Source of the DNA: Sphingobacterium sp.
Lineage (GTDB): Bacteria; Bacteroidota; Bacteroidia; Sphingobacteriales; Sphingobacteriaceae
DNA: 64,000 nucleotides
Direction of reading: 5' to 3'
NCBI GenBank assembly: GCA_031286695.1
Contig: JAITTY010000001.1
Span: forward strand, 1 to 64,000
How positions within the stretch are numbered: the first letter of the stretch is position 1; each line of letters opens with the position of its first letter. Below the pieces are notes generated by a model, which saw only the letters and a list, made by a program, of their open reading frames with translations, was not told the DNA's origin and did not search any database. Positions 52,940-62,177 of this stretch are shown here, in pieces. The translations under genes and the position numbers were made by a program.

Positions 52940-53524
52940 TTAATCAATAGTCAGCTGATATTTAAGCAGTAAACCGGGCAGTTGTTCCTGACCAAATTTG
53001 CTTTTTTTCATACGATTCGCCTCTGGATCTAGCTGGATATTGATCGAAGACCGAAAATCACAGCCCTCGAGATTGCATTGTACAAAACGGGCATTTAACA
53101 AATTCGCTTTTTTAAACACTGCCTGTTGAAGATTGGCCCGTTCAAAATCCACATGCTGCAAAGAACATTCTTCAAACTGGAACTTCTTGATATTTCTTTC
53201 AAAAAAAGAGGAGTAATCCAGAACCGAGTTGCTAAAATTGACATGAAAGGAAAATGAACTACATTCATTGAAATGTATGCCTAGCATTTTGCAGTTATCA
53301 AAAACAACATGATCTAATTGTGTACCCTTTAGACTGGCATTGGAAAGATTGCATGATTTAAATTCACAATTTGTGAAAATGAGGTCTACAAATTCTGCGT
53401 TCTGGAAATCACATTGCTCAAAGGTGCATTTGTAGAATTCTTGAACTTGCTTCAGTTCAGGGGTAAAAGTTTGTTTCGTGATTTTTTGTTCGACAAGTTC
53501 TTCCATTCTGTATCGTGTTGGCAT
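52940..53524 (-). CDS. Pentapeptide-repeat protein (Qnr/McbG-like)
   Basis: The protein has 194 residues; a second Met at 53506 is an alternative start. Repeats of A(D/N)LxX type run from about 30 to 160 (CTFEQCDFQNAEFVDLIF; ANLQQAVFKKANLLNARF), giving a right-handed quadrilateral beta helix, with a C-terminal helix LPGLLLKYQLTID. Qnr-type relatives mimic DNA and protect gyrase; whether this one does is unknown. It is a single-gene unit. Confidence 0.85.
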   Translation of the reverse strand: MPTRYRMEELVEQKITKQTFTPELKQVQEFYKCTFEQCDFQNAEFVDLIFTNCEFKSCNLSNASLKGTQLDHVVFDNCKMLGIHFNECSSFSFHVNFSNSVLDYSSFFERNIKKFQFEECSLQHVDFERANLQQAVFKKANLLNARFVQCNLEGCDFRSSINIQLDPEANRMKKSKFGQEQLPGLLLKYQLTID

Positions 53525-53654
53525 TGATTTTAGCGAAAATAAGCAATTCTCCCGAATGATTTTACTTTAATATAAAGTCAAGCCGCTATTTCCGCTTGCG
53601 AACAAAATACCTGATTTCAGGGATAAAAAGGGTGATTTTTTACAACTATCTTTG

Positions 53655-53772
53655 GTATAATCCTAAAACATAATTCTTGGGGCGCTAGGGACAAGGCTGA
53701 AGTATTGTAGAACTCTGGTAGGTTTTAATATAGGTTGTTAAAGGGCACTGATAAAGTGCCCTTTATTTTTTT
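53655..53772 (+). ncRNA. Candidate small RNA
   Basis: A TATCTTTG -7 element (53647-53654) is followed about 90 bases later by a strong plus-strand terminator (53740-53772). The flanking genes are both on the minus strand, so a plus-strand promoter-terminator pair here suggests an independent RNA of about 110 bases. No protein frame of note lies inside. A well-spaced -33 element is missing, so confidence is modest. Confidence 0.4.
53740..53772 (+). terminator. Intrinsic terminator
   Basis: AAAGGGCACT (53740-53749) pairs with AGTGCCCTTT (53755-53764) around GATAA, followed by ATTTTTTT on the plus strand. It may also help end the aconitase transcript on the other strand, where the T-tract is weaker. 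Confidence 0.75.
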
Positions 53773-53803
53773 AGCTATTTCGCTTCTCTTAATTTGCGCA
53801 ATG

Positions 53804-56578
53804 TTAGTTGTTCTTTAAATACTGACGTAGCACATATTGCAGAATACCGTCATTCTTAAAATACTCTATTTCAATGGCTGAATCGAGTCTTGCTTTCACT
53901 TGAAATGCTGTTACTTTTCCATTGTCATGTACAGCCTTTACCGAGAGGAGTTTATGGGGTGTTAGATCGGTCTCAAGTCCCGTAATGCTATAGACTTCTG
54001 TTCCATCTAGTCCTAATTTCTCTGCATTTTCGTCATTGATAAATACGAGTGGTGCTACGCCCATACCGACAAGATTACTTCGGTGAATACGCTCGAAACT
54101 TTCAGCAATAACCGCCCGTACGCCAAGAAGGAATGTTCCCTTTGCTGCCCAATCTCTTGAGGAACCCGAACCATACTCTTTTCCTGCTAATACGATGAGG
54201 GGGGTATGATCTTTACGGTATGCCATCGCGGTTTCATAGACCGTCTTCACCTCATTGGTAGGAAAATAACGGCTAAATCCACCTTCACGATCGGTAATTT
54301 TGTTTTTGATACGCACATTAGCAAATGTTCCGCGCATCATGACTTCGTGGTTCCCACGCCTGGATCCATAAGAATTAAAATCTTCTTTACTTACATGATG
54401 TGATTTGAGGTATTGTCCAGCTGCAGTTTCTTCTTTGAATGACCCTGCAGGTGAAATATGATCCGTTGTAACCGAATCACCGAGATAAAGTAACACTCTT
54501 GCATTGTGAATATCCTGTATGGGATTAGGTACAGCTTGTAAAGCTTCAAAAAATGGAGATTCTTTGATGTAGGTTGACGTGTTGTCCCACTGGTAATTTT
54601 GATCAAGATTTACTTCAAGTTCCTGCCAGTCTGTTGATCCGTCGAAGATGACATCATAGACTTCCTGAAAATCCGATTGTTTGACGCAGGCATTGACGGT
54701 TTCGATAATATCCTCCCGGCTAGGCCAGATATCTTTCAGATATACGGGCTGACCGTTGGGGTCGTAATCCAATGGTTCCTCCAAGAGATTAATATCAACT
54801 CTTCCGACTAGTGCATAGGCAACAACGAGCATTGGCGACATTAAGAAGTTCATTTTTACCTGTGGATGCACACGTGCCTCAAAATTTCGGTTACCGGACA
54901 ATACGGAAGCAACAATCAGTTCACCTTTTTCTACCGCCTCAGCTATTTGTGGTGGCAGAGGGCCCGAGTTTCCAATGCAGGAGGTACAACCGTAGCCCAC
55001 CGTGTGAAAACGTAGGGCGTCAAGATCAGCACTAAGCCCTGATCTTTCAAGGTATTGTGTAACGACTTTTGAGCCCGGGGCTAAAGAGGTCTTTACCCAG
55101 GATTTGGTGCGCAGCCCACGTTCGATGGCGTTACGTGCCAATAATCCGGCACCGATCATAACGGTAGGATTCGAAGTATTGGTGCAGCTTGTTATGGCAG
55201 CAATGGCAATACTGCCATCACTAACAATATATTCCTTATGATTGTGTTTGATGCGAACGGCATGAATAGACTCTTGGATAACTTCATGTGGTGAATCATG
55301 TTCGACAGGTACCCTCCCAAAGGTAAACTCTGTACCTGAACCGCCGTCGGCAAGCCAGGCAGATTCCGATCGTTGCAGAACAGGGACATATTGCCGATGG
55401 TGCTCGCTGTCCAAGAGCTGTGAAAATGTAGTTTTTAAATCCTTCACTAGAATTTTATCCTGAGGCCTTTTGGGGCCAGATACAGTTGGCTCTAAGCTTG
55501 ATAAATTGAATTCAACAACCGACGAATATTGAATTTCTTCCTTGCCTGTGCGCCAGAGTAGATTGTTTTTACAATAATCTTCAACAATTTTAATCTGTTC
55601 TGCACTTCGATTGGTGCTATGCATATATTCAAGGGTTCGGTCATCAATCGGAAAATAGGTGACTGTACAGCCAAATTCTGGGGACATATTGGAGATTGTT
55701 GCCCGATCTGTCACCGAAAGGCTGTCCAATCCATCTCCAAATACTTCAACAAATTTACCCACAACACCTGTATCGCGCAGTATTTTTGTGATTGAAAGGA
55801 CCATGTCTGTCGCCGTGCATGTCGCTGGTATTTTGCCCGTAAGCTTAAGGCCGATAACTTCTGGACAGGTAAAAAAGATAGGTTGTCCGAGCATGGCTGC
55901 TTCAGCCTCAATGCCGCCAACTCCCCAGCCCAATACACCAATGCCATTGACCATTGGCGTATGTGAATCCGTGCCTACCAATGTATCAGGAAAAAGCCAA
56001 TTGTCGCGTTCAATGACTCCTTTGGCAAGGTATTCCAAATTGACCTGATGGCAGATCCCCATACCTGGAGGAACAACGGTAAAATTTTTTAATCCTTTCT
56101 GTGCCCATTTAAGGAGTTCATAACGCTCGCGGTTACGTTCATATTCCAACTCGACATTCTTATCATACGAGTACTCTGTACCAAAATAGTCGACCTGAAC
56201 GGAATGATCAATGACCAGATCCACAGGGATGGCAGGATTTATTTTTTGTCCATCTTTGCCATGACGGATAAATTCGGCACGTAGCGATGCCATATCGACT
56301 ACAGCAGGCACTCCGGTGAAATCCTGCATTAAAATTCTGGCCGGTTTGAAGGGTATATCTTTGTCGATAGGTTGTGGAGCCCAATGAATCAAGGTGTTAA
56401 CGTGTTCGTCCGTGATACTGAATCCATCATGGTTACGCAATACATTTTCCAGTAGTATCCGGATACTGAATGGTAAGTGTGTAATGTTACCTTCAGGAAG
56501 ATCCTGAATAGAACTATACCGGTAAACTTTTCCATTAATTTCAATTTCTCGTATTGATTTCTCTTTGCTCATATTCAT
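53804..56578 (-). CDS. acnA: Aconitate hydratase AcnA
   Basis: The protein has 924 residues (Met at 56572 is an equally good start). Aconitase features in order: GTDSHTPMVNGIGVLGWGVG, the 4Fe-4S Cys ligands in AAITSCTNTSNP and GYGCTSCIGN, and the swivelling C-terminal domain with GKEYGSGSSRDWAAKGT. It isomerises citrate to isocitrate in the TCA cycle; apo-AcnA-type enzymes also bind mRNA. It is a single gene, slightly longer than the usual 890 residues. Confidence 0.95.
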   Translation of the reverse strand: MNMSKEKSIREIEINGKVYRYSSIQDLPEGNITHLPFSIRILLENVLRNHDGFSITDEHVNTLIHWAPQPIDKDIPFKPARILMQDFTGVPAVVDMASLRAEFIRHGKDGQKINPAIPVDLVIDHSVQVDYFGTEYSYDKNVELEYERNRERYELLKWAQKGLKNFTVVPPGMGICHQVNLEYLAKGVIERDNWLFPDTLVGTDSHTPMVNGIGVLGWGVGGIEAEAAMLGQPIFFTCPEVIGLKLTGKIPATCTATDMVLSITKILRDTGVVGKFVEVFGDGLDSLSVTDRATISNMSPEFGCTVTYFPIDDRTLEYMHSTNRSAEQIKIVEDYCKNNLLWRTGKEEIQYSSVVEFNLSSLEPTVSGPKRPQDKILVKDLKTTFSQLLDSEHHRQYVPVLQRSESAWLADGGSGTEFTFGRVPVEHDSPHEVIQESIHAVRIKHNHKEYIVSDGSIAIAAITSCTNTSNPTVMIGAGLLARNAIERGLRTKSWVKTSLAPGSKVVTQYLERSGLSADLDALRFHTVGYGCTSCIGNSGPLPPQIAEAVEKGELIVASVLSGNRNFEARVHPQVKMNFLMSPMLVVAYALVGRVDINLLEEPLDYDPNGQPVYLKDIWPSREDIIETVNACVKQSDFQEVYDVIFDGSTDWQELEVNLDQNYQWDNTSTYIKESPFFEALQAVPNPIQDIHNARVLLYLGDSVTTDHISPAGSFKEETAAGQYLKSHHVSKEDFNSYGSRRGNHEVMMRGTFANVRIKNKITDREGGFSRYFPTNEVKTVYETAMAYRKDHTPLIVLAGKEYGSGSSRDWAAKGTFLLGVRAVIAESFERIHRSNLVGMGVAPLVFINDENAEKLGLDGTEVYSITGLETDLTPHKLLSVKAVHDNGKVTAFQVKARLDSAIEIEYFKNDGILQYVLRQYLKNN

Positions 56579-56803
56579 TTACTTATTTTCATAGTATATA
56601 ATATGCATATCCTTAAATTTGTTTGTAATATCTTTTACATATATCTTTTAACTTTTGCATTCCATATCGAAATTTAAGCCTATATCGCTGCAAAAAGCCG
56701 CGCTAAAAATAGGGTGAAGAAATTTGATTAATTTTCTGATTTAAAAACAATCAAATTAGGATACAAACGTTATGTTAATGTCTAGGCTTAGAAATAGTGT
56801 TGT

Positions 56804-57334
56804 ATGACAAAAAGAGTAAATTGTAATCTCCTTTTATTGGTTAGTTTATTGTTTTGTACTCCTTTTTTGGGTAAAGCAAGCAAGCGTTGTGTTGTCGAGG
56901 AGGAGAATAAGAGCAGGACCGAGGGATACGATCTTAGTTTTAGGGACAGTAAAAACAATGTGGTGAGCTTAGATCAGCTCAAAGGGAAAGTTGTGGTGAT
57001 TAATCTATGGGCAACTTGGTGTCCACCTTGTCTAGCTGAAATGCCTTCCTTGGATCAACTTTATAAGGACTTTAAGGGCAACGACAGTATTGTTATTTTG
57101 GCTGTCGATATGGATGGAAATCTTAGCACCTCGAAGAAATTTATGGCGAAAAGGAAATATAGTCTACCTGTCTATCAATTAAATTCGGCCTTACCGAATG
57201 GATTGAGTACCAAAAGCATACCCACAACAATTATCTTGGACAAGGCTGGCAAGCTCGTCATTAAGCATGTAGGTGGAATGAATTTTTGGTCGCAGAAATT
57301 CAGGAAATCCCTAATGGATTTAAGTAAAGAATAG
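56804..57334 (+). CDS. TlpA-like thioredoxin-fold protein
   Basis: The protein has 176 residues with a signal sequence (about 1-25; cleavage uncertain) and a TlpA/ResA-like domain with the redox motif WATWCPPC (Cys73 and Cys76) and the cis-Pro loop STKSIPTTIILD. It would act in the periplasm as a disulphide reductase. Only about 113 bases separate it from metA; they may be separate units because metA has its own promoter-like element. Confidence 0.88.
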   Translation: MTKRVNCNLLLLVSLLFCTPFLGKASKRCVVEEENKSRTEGYDLSFRDSKNNVVSLDQLKGKVVVINLWATWCPPCLAEMPSLDQLYKDFKGNDSIVILAVDMDGNLSTSKKFMAKRKYSLPVYQLNSALPNGLSTKSIPTTIILDKAGKLVIKHVGGMNFWSQKFRKSLMDLSKE

Positions 57335-57410
57335 ATTTTAGTGTTGGAGACTATAGCAATATATTGGAAGATAATTTATGTTTCATTTAGCATTTATGGC
57401 ATTTTCTTGC

Positions 57411-57418
57411 TAATTTTG
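57411..57418 (+). promoter_or_regulatory. metA promoter -7 element
   Basis: TAATTTTG fits TAnnTTTG, 29 bases before the metA ATG. A weak TTTA -33 lies about 21 bases upstream. A strong Shine-Dalgarno (AAGGAG, 57433-57438) follows. Confidence 0.5.
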
Positions 57419-57447
57419 CATGCTAATTGTATAAGGAGAAATTATCT

Positions 57448-58389
57448 ATGCCAGTCAAACTTCCTAATAACCTTCCTGCCATTGAGCTGTTGAAGAAGGA
57501 GAATATATTTGTCATGAGTGATTTAAGAGCAAACGAGCAGGACATTAGACCACTTCGCGTTTTAGTACTGAACTTAATGCCGCTTAAAATTACGACAGAG
57601 ACAGATTTTATTCGTTTGCTGTCAAATAATCCTTTGCAGGTAGAAATGGAATTTTTGCGACTTGAAACACATGTTTCAAAGAATACCCCCGAAGAACATT
57701 TAGAAATGTTTTATAAAAGCCTGACGGAGGTTAAGGAGAATTTCTACGACGGAATGATTATTACAGGAGCTCCAGTTGAAATGGTTGCATTCGAGGAAGT
57801 GACCTACTGGGCTGAAATTCAGACCATCTTCGATTGGGCAAGAACCCATGTAACATCAAGTTTGTATATCTGCTGGGCATCTCAAGCCGCATTGTATCAT
57901 TTCTATGGTGTAGAGAAAAAGCCATTAGAGGAAAAGCTTTTTGGTGTATTTAAGCATACTACGTTAAACAAAAGGCATCCGTTATTTCGTGGATTTGATG
58001 ATGAGTTCTTTATTCCGCACAGTCGCCATACGACCATTGAGAAGGATGATCTCCTGGCAAAAGAGGGGATAGAAATTCTTTCGGAATCGCCAGAAGCAGG
58101 TATCGCTATTGTTTCTTCACGCGGAGGGCGGGAATTTTATTTGACTGGACATTCAGAGTATGCTCCTTTTACATTGGATGAAGAGTATAAAAGAGACTTA
58201 GAAAAAGGGCAGGAGATTGCTATGCCGGCAAATTATTATGTCGATGACAATCCCGAGAATCGTCCTCTAGTACGCTGGACAAGTCATGCGAATCTGCTTT
58301 TTAATAATTGGTTGAATTACTTTGTATATCAAGAGACTCCTTTTGATCTGAAAGATGTAGTTTACTTAGGCGAGATCAAACAAGGATAA
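57448..58389 (+). CDS. metA: Homoserine O-acyltransferase MetA
   Basis: The protein has 313 residues from ATG 57448 (MPVKLPNNLPAIELL), supported by AAGGAG nine bases upstream; a TTG at 57427 is not needed. The nucleophile Cys142 in YICWASQAALYH, HSRHTT, and the catalytic Glu in GHSEYAPF are present. It activates homoserine with succinyl- or acetyl-CoA for methionine synthesis; sequence alone does not settle which acyl donor. No SAM riboswitch is visible upstream. Confidence 0.94.
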   Translation: MPVKLPNNLPAIELLKKENIFVMSDLRANEQDIRPLRVLVLNLMPLKITTETDFIRLLSNNPLQVEMEFLRLETHVSKNTPEEHLEMFYKSLTEVKENFYDGMIITGAPVEMVAFEEVTYWAEIQTIFDWARTHVTSSLYICWASQAALYHFYGVEKKPLEEKLFGVFKHTTLNKRHPLFRGFDDEFFIPHSRHTTIEKDDLLAKEGIEILSESPEAGIAIVSSRGGREFYLTGHSEYAPFTLDEEYKRDLEKGQEIAMPANYYVDDNPENRPLVRWTSHANLLFNNWLNYFVYQETPFDLKDVVYLGEIKQG

Positions 58390-58450
58390 TTTAATTCATT
58401 CAAACAAAAACAGCTAAAAGAGCATTCTATTTATATTGAAGTGAATTGAT

Positions 58451-58654
58451 ATGAAAAAGACTGCTTTATTTTGTTGTACTGAGCTTTCAGTTTTTTTACT
58501 GAAAGCTCAAGTTACCCGAGAAGAAAATCAAAAGCTCAAAGAAGCGAGTGGCACTTTATGGTATGCTAATCCATGGGTCTGGATCGCCGGTGTTGCCTTG
58601 TTCTTACTGATTTTTATCCTTGTACTACGTAAATCAACACGCAGTAAAGCATAG
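58451..58654 (+). CDS. Small predicted exported/membrane protein
   Basis: The protein has 67 residues. A short hydrophobic N-terminus resembling a signal peptide (ends near KAQ, about residue 20), a polar stretch, then one transmembrane helix (WVWIAGVALFLLIFILVL, about 43-60) and a basic tail. The signal-peptide codons contain a perfect 11-bp inverted repeat (58481-58508). No family is recognised. It lies between metA and the M13 peptidase gene. Confidence 0.6.
   Translation: MKKTALFCCTELSVFLLKAQVTREENQKLKEASGTLWYANPWVWIAGVALFLLIFILVLRKSTRSKA
58481..58508 (+). repeat. Perfect inverted repeat inside a small gene
   Basis: GAGCTTTCAGT (58481-58491) pairs exactly with ACTGAAAGCTC (58498-58508) around six T bases. 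It lies 30 bases into the 67-codon gene, where an mRNA hairpin could affect translation. Confidence 0.7.
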
Positions 58655-58765
58655 ACCTAACTATGCTTCTTAGTTTTAGTTATCCTTAGCATCATATTTG
58701 TTGCATCAACAATAGAAGAACTTTTGTTAAGTTTGTGTATAACGATAAACAAACTAAATTTTTAT

Positions 58766-60769
58766 ATGAAGAAAAATCTACTTTTAGCAGCTTTGTTAGC
58801 CTGTGGTTCATTGGCGGGCCATGCGCAAAATAATGCAATCAATGTAAGTTACATGGATAAGAGTGTTCGTCCTCAAGACGACTTTTATAATTTTGTGAAC
58901 GGGCAATGGATGAAAACAGTTAAAATACCTTCCGATAAAGCACGTTGGGGTTCATTCGACGAGTTGCGAGAAAATACCGATATTGCTACTTTGAAGGTTT
59001 TGCAAGAATCGCTAACTGGACAATTCCAAAAGGGTACAGACAATCAGAAGATAGGTGATTTGTATAAATCATTTGTGGATATGAAAACACGTAATAAACT
59101 TGGTTTAGAGCCTGTTAAACCTTATATTGATAAAATTGCAGCAATCAAGAATTTTGATGATTTATATAAATATCTTGTTGAGGTAGCACCCATTGGTGGA
59201 AATCCTTTTTTTAGTGGCTATGTCTATGCGCATCTTAAAAATTCCGATGTTAATACAGTATACCTTGGCGGAGGAAGTCTAGGTTTAGGGCGTTCATATT
59301 ATCAAGTAAAAGACAAGAAGAACGAAGAAACCTTAACGGACTATTCAAATTATATTTCTGCACTTTATGCTAAATCGGGCCAAGTTACGAAGGATTTAAA
59401 AGGTCCGAAAATTGTTGCCTTTGAAAAGCAGATGGCCACAAACCTTAAAACTGTTGAGCAATCACGTGATGCTAATGGTCGATATAATCCGATCGCTGTA
59501 GCTGATCTAAAAAAGATCGTGAAAAACGTCGATATTGCAAAGTATCTAAAGGATGTCGGTTTCAAGGCTGATACTGTTATTGTACCGGAAATAAAGTATT
59601 ATGAAAATTTGGATCGAGTTTTCAATCCTGAAAATCTACCGGTGATCAAAGAGATATTGACATTCCATATCTTAAATAATGCAGCATCATATACTACACA
59701 GGATCTAAATGATCTGTATTTTGATTTCTGGGGACGTAAGTTAAAAGGACAAAAGGAGCAGCGTGCTTTAGATAAGCGTGGAGTGGAATTTGTCAATTCG
59801 ATTGCAGGAGAGCTATTGGGGAAATTGTATGTGAAAGAAAACTTCCCTCCAAAGGCCAAAGCTGAAGCTGAAGAACTTGTAAGCTATCTTGTTAAAGCTT
59901 TCGGACAGCATATCAAGGGACTGGCTTGGATGTCGGATGAAACAAAAGTAAAGGCATTGGACAAACTGGCTAAGTTTAAAGTTAAAATTGGTTATCCGGA
60001 TAAATGGAAGGATTATAGCAAACTTGATGTTGGTACTTCGTTGTATGAAAATGTATTAGCCTCGAGTAAATGGGCCTTTTACCAAAATTTGGCTAAACAA
60101 GATAAGCCAGTGGACAAATCTGAATGGGGGATGACGCCGCAGACTGTAAACGCTTACTATAGTCCATTATTTAACGAAATTGTCTTTCCGGCAGCTATTC
60201 TTCAGTCGCCGTTCTATGATTATAAGGCTGATGCTGCAGTTAATTTTGGTGGTATCGGCGCGGTAATTGGTCATGAACTTTCGCATGGATTTGACGATCA
60301 GGGTGCGAAATACGATGGAAACGGAAACCTGAACAACTGGTGGAGCGACAGTGATAAGGCGAAATTTGAAGCAGCGGCTGATGCTTTAGTGCGTCAATTT
60401 GAATCCTATGAACCTGTACCGGGCGTTTTTGTGAACGGCCGCTTTACATTAGGGGAGAATATAGGGGATTTGGGAGGTTCATCAGTTGCTTTTGATGCAT
60501 TACAACTTTATCTAAAAGATAAGGGAAATCCTGGATTAATAGATGGTTTTACCCAGGATCAGCGCTTTTTCCTTTCCTGGGCAACTATCTGGAGAACGAA
60601 GACTACAGATGAGTTTGTGGTCAATCAAGTGAAAACTGATCCACATTCTCCGGCACAGTACCGTGCTTTTGCGCCGATCATTAACCTAGATGCTTTCCAT
60701 AAAGCTTGGGATACAAAGAACGGCGACAAAATGTTTGTTCCGGTCGATAAACGTATTAAAATTTGGTAG
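58766..60769 (+). CDS. M13-family zinc metallopeptidase (PepO/neprilysin-like)
   Basis: The protein has 667 residues from ATG 58766; the in-frame upstream Met adds a non-signal extension. The signal peptide ends near GHAQ (residue 21). The N-terminal M13 domain begins SVRPQDDFYNFVNGQW; catalytic HELSH starts near residue 503 (GHELSHGFDDQGA), and the third ligand Glu is in ENIGDLGG, with NAYYSP and FPAAILQSPFY as substrate-site motifs. It degrades oligopeptides, probably in the periplasm. A terminator follows. Confidence 0.93.
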   Translation: MKKNLLLAALLACGSLAGHAQNNAINVSYMDKSVRPQDDFYNFVNGQWMKTVKIPSDKARWGSFDELRENTDIATLKVLQESLTGQFQKGTDNQKIGDLYKSFVDMKTRNKLGLEPVKPYIDKIAAIKNFDDLYKYLVEVAPIGGNPFFSGYVYAHLKNSDVNTVYLGGGSLGLGRSYYQVKDKKNEETLTDYSNYISALYAKSGQVTKDLKGPKIVAFEKQMATNLKTVEQSRDANGRYNPIAVADLKKIVKNVDIAKYLKDVGFKADTVIVPEIKYYENLDRVFNPENLPVIKEILTFHILNNAASYTTQDLNDLYFDFWGRKLKGQKEQRALDKRGVEFVNSIAGELLGKLYVKENFPPKAKAEAEELVSYLVKAFGQHIKGLAWMSDETKVKALDKLAKFKVKIGYPDKWKDYSKLDVGTSLYENVLASSKWAFYQNLAKQDKPVDKSEWGMTPQTVNAYYSPLFNEIVFPAAILQSPFYDYKADAAVNFGGIGAVIGHELSHGFDDQGAKYDGNGNLNNWWSDSDKAKFEAAADALVRQFESYEPVPGVFVNGRFTLGENIGDLGGSSVAFDALQLYLKDKGNPGLIDGFTQDQRFFLSWATIWRTKTTDEFVVNQVKTDPHSPAQYRAFAPIINLDAFHKAWDTKNGDKMFVPVDKRIKIW

Positions 60770-60786
60770 GTTATCAATAAATAAAC

Positions 60787-60826
60787 AAAAACTGGTGTAT
60801 TTAATTCTAAATACACCCGTTTTTGT
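60787..60826. terminator. Terminator after the M13 peptidase gene
   Basis: AAAAACTGGTGTATTTA pairs with TAAATACACCCGTTTTT (one mismatch) around ATTC, with T-tract. It serves the peptidase and the convergent MFS gene. Confidence 0.8.
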
Positions 60827-60840
60827 TTATTTAGTTTACG

Positions 60841-62055
60841 CTATTTCATCCATCTTAGAACCAAATAGAACCCGATTGCCGTTGCAGATAAGGTCAATGC
60901 CGTCGCCCACCATAGTGTTGTAAAACCAAAGGAGTCGACTATGCTTGTCCCTAAAAGTGGTGAAAATATATTTGCAGCTGAAAAAGCAAGGGAATTGAAG
61001 CCCATGTATGCTCCTTGTGTTTTGGGTGTCGAGCGGTTAACAGAAACCGTTGCCATAAAGGGCAATGTCAACATCTCACCTAAACCAAAAATAAAGAATG
61101 TGAAATATAACCAACCAAGTCCGCCTGTAAAATTTAGCATGGCATAAGAGCTGGCACATAAAAATGTTCCAAAGACGAGTGTGCTAATTAACGAGAATCT
61201 TTTTTCAGCTATATGGACAATAAACATCTCCAGCAATACAATAACGAAACCACTCCAACCGAGTAGAAATCCGATTTGATGGTCGTTCAAATGATGAACC
61301 TCACGGTAGAAAAGCGGTAAAGTCGTAATCAGCTGAAAGAAACAAAAGGAGAAAATACAACAAAAGATATTGAATAAGACAAATGGTAAGTCTGTATAAG
61401 GATTTCGTCCTTTTTGAGTCAATTCGTTTTCAGGAGTAATCTCTTTTTTTGATTTGATATCGCTTCTTTTTTCTCGTTTATGAAAAAAGACAAAGAAAAT
61501 CACTGCAGCGCAAAGGACGGCAAAAGAATTTCCATAAAAGATCCAATTGAATGAGATGGTGGCCAAAAAGCCAGCAACCGCTGGGCCGATTGAAAAACCC
61601 AAATTTATGGCTAGGCGATTCAATGAAAAAGCACGCGTGATATTTTCTGGTTTAGCGTAACTCGCCACTGAGACCGAGTTTGCAGGTCTAAAGGCATCGA
61701 AGATTAAGCTTAACGTAAAAATCATGATGGATAACGACTGCACCTCTTTGAAATGTGGTATCAGTAAGAATAAAGGAGCGGCCAATATGAGACTTCCGAA
61801 CTGAACCTTGAAACTACCAATTCGGTCAGTCAGCCAGCCACCTATATAGGAACCACAAACGGAGCCGAATCCATAACTCATCAATACCACACCGACCTGT
61901 TTAATGTCAAAATGTAGAACCTGGGTCATATAGAGGCCAAGAAAGGGAATCACCATACTTCCCATTCTATTGATGAGCATAACTATGGCAAGTAGCCATG
62001 CGGCTTGAGACAGTCCCTTAAAGGAGTCGAGGTATATAGATAAAATTCTCTTCAT
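60841..62055 (-). CDS. MFS transporter (DHA1-like)
   Basis: The protein has 404 residues with 12 membrane helices. The motif-A loop between helices 2 and 3 reads GGWLTDRIGSFKV, and a central basic loop (about 195-215, HKREKRSDIKSKKE) separates the halves. Most such proteins export drugs or metabolites; the substrate is unknown. Minus strand, convergent with the peptidase gene; no partner gene is adjacent. Confidence 0.9.
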   Translation of the reverse strand: MKRILSIYLDSFKGLSQAAWLLAIVMLINRMGSMVIPFLGLYMTQVLHFDIKQVGVVLMSYGFGSVCGSYIGGWLTDRIGSFKVQFGSLILAAPLFLLIPHFKEVQSLSIMIFTLSLIFDAFRPANSVSVASYAKPENITRAFSLNRLAINLGFSIGPAVAGFLATISFNWIFYGNSFAVLCAAVIFFVFFHKREKRSDIKSKKEITPENELTQKGRNPYTDLPFVLFNIFCCIFSFCFFQLITTLPLFYREVHHLNDHQIGFLLGWSGFVIVLLEMFIVHIAEKRFSLISTLVFGTFLCASSYAMLNFTGGLGWLYFTFFIFGLGEMLTLPFMATVSVNRSTPKTQGAYMGFNSLAFSAANIFSPLLGTSIVDSFGFTTLWWATALTLSATAIGFYLVLRWMK

Positions 62056-62123
62056 TGAATGATGAATCAGCTTGTATAGATCGTATGAGTTTTTTAGTTC
62101 ATACGTCTTCTTGTCGTATTGGT

Positions 62124-62160
62124 AAAAAAAATGCCAAATTGATGAGTCAACTTGGCATTT
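62124..62160 (-). terminator. Terminator of the 5'-nucleotidase operon
   Basis: AAATGCCAAATTGA (62129-62142) pairs with TCAACTTGGCATTT (62147-62160), one mismatch; on the minus strand it is followed by a T-tract. Confidence 0.8.
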
Positions 62161-62177
62161 ATCAAAATTAGATCATA

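Noticed and set aside
57335..57447. SAM riboswitch upstream of metA
   Set aside because: Only about 113 bases are available and no multi-helix junction or terminator switch is visible.
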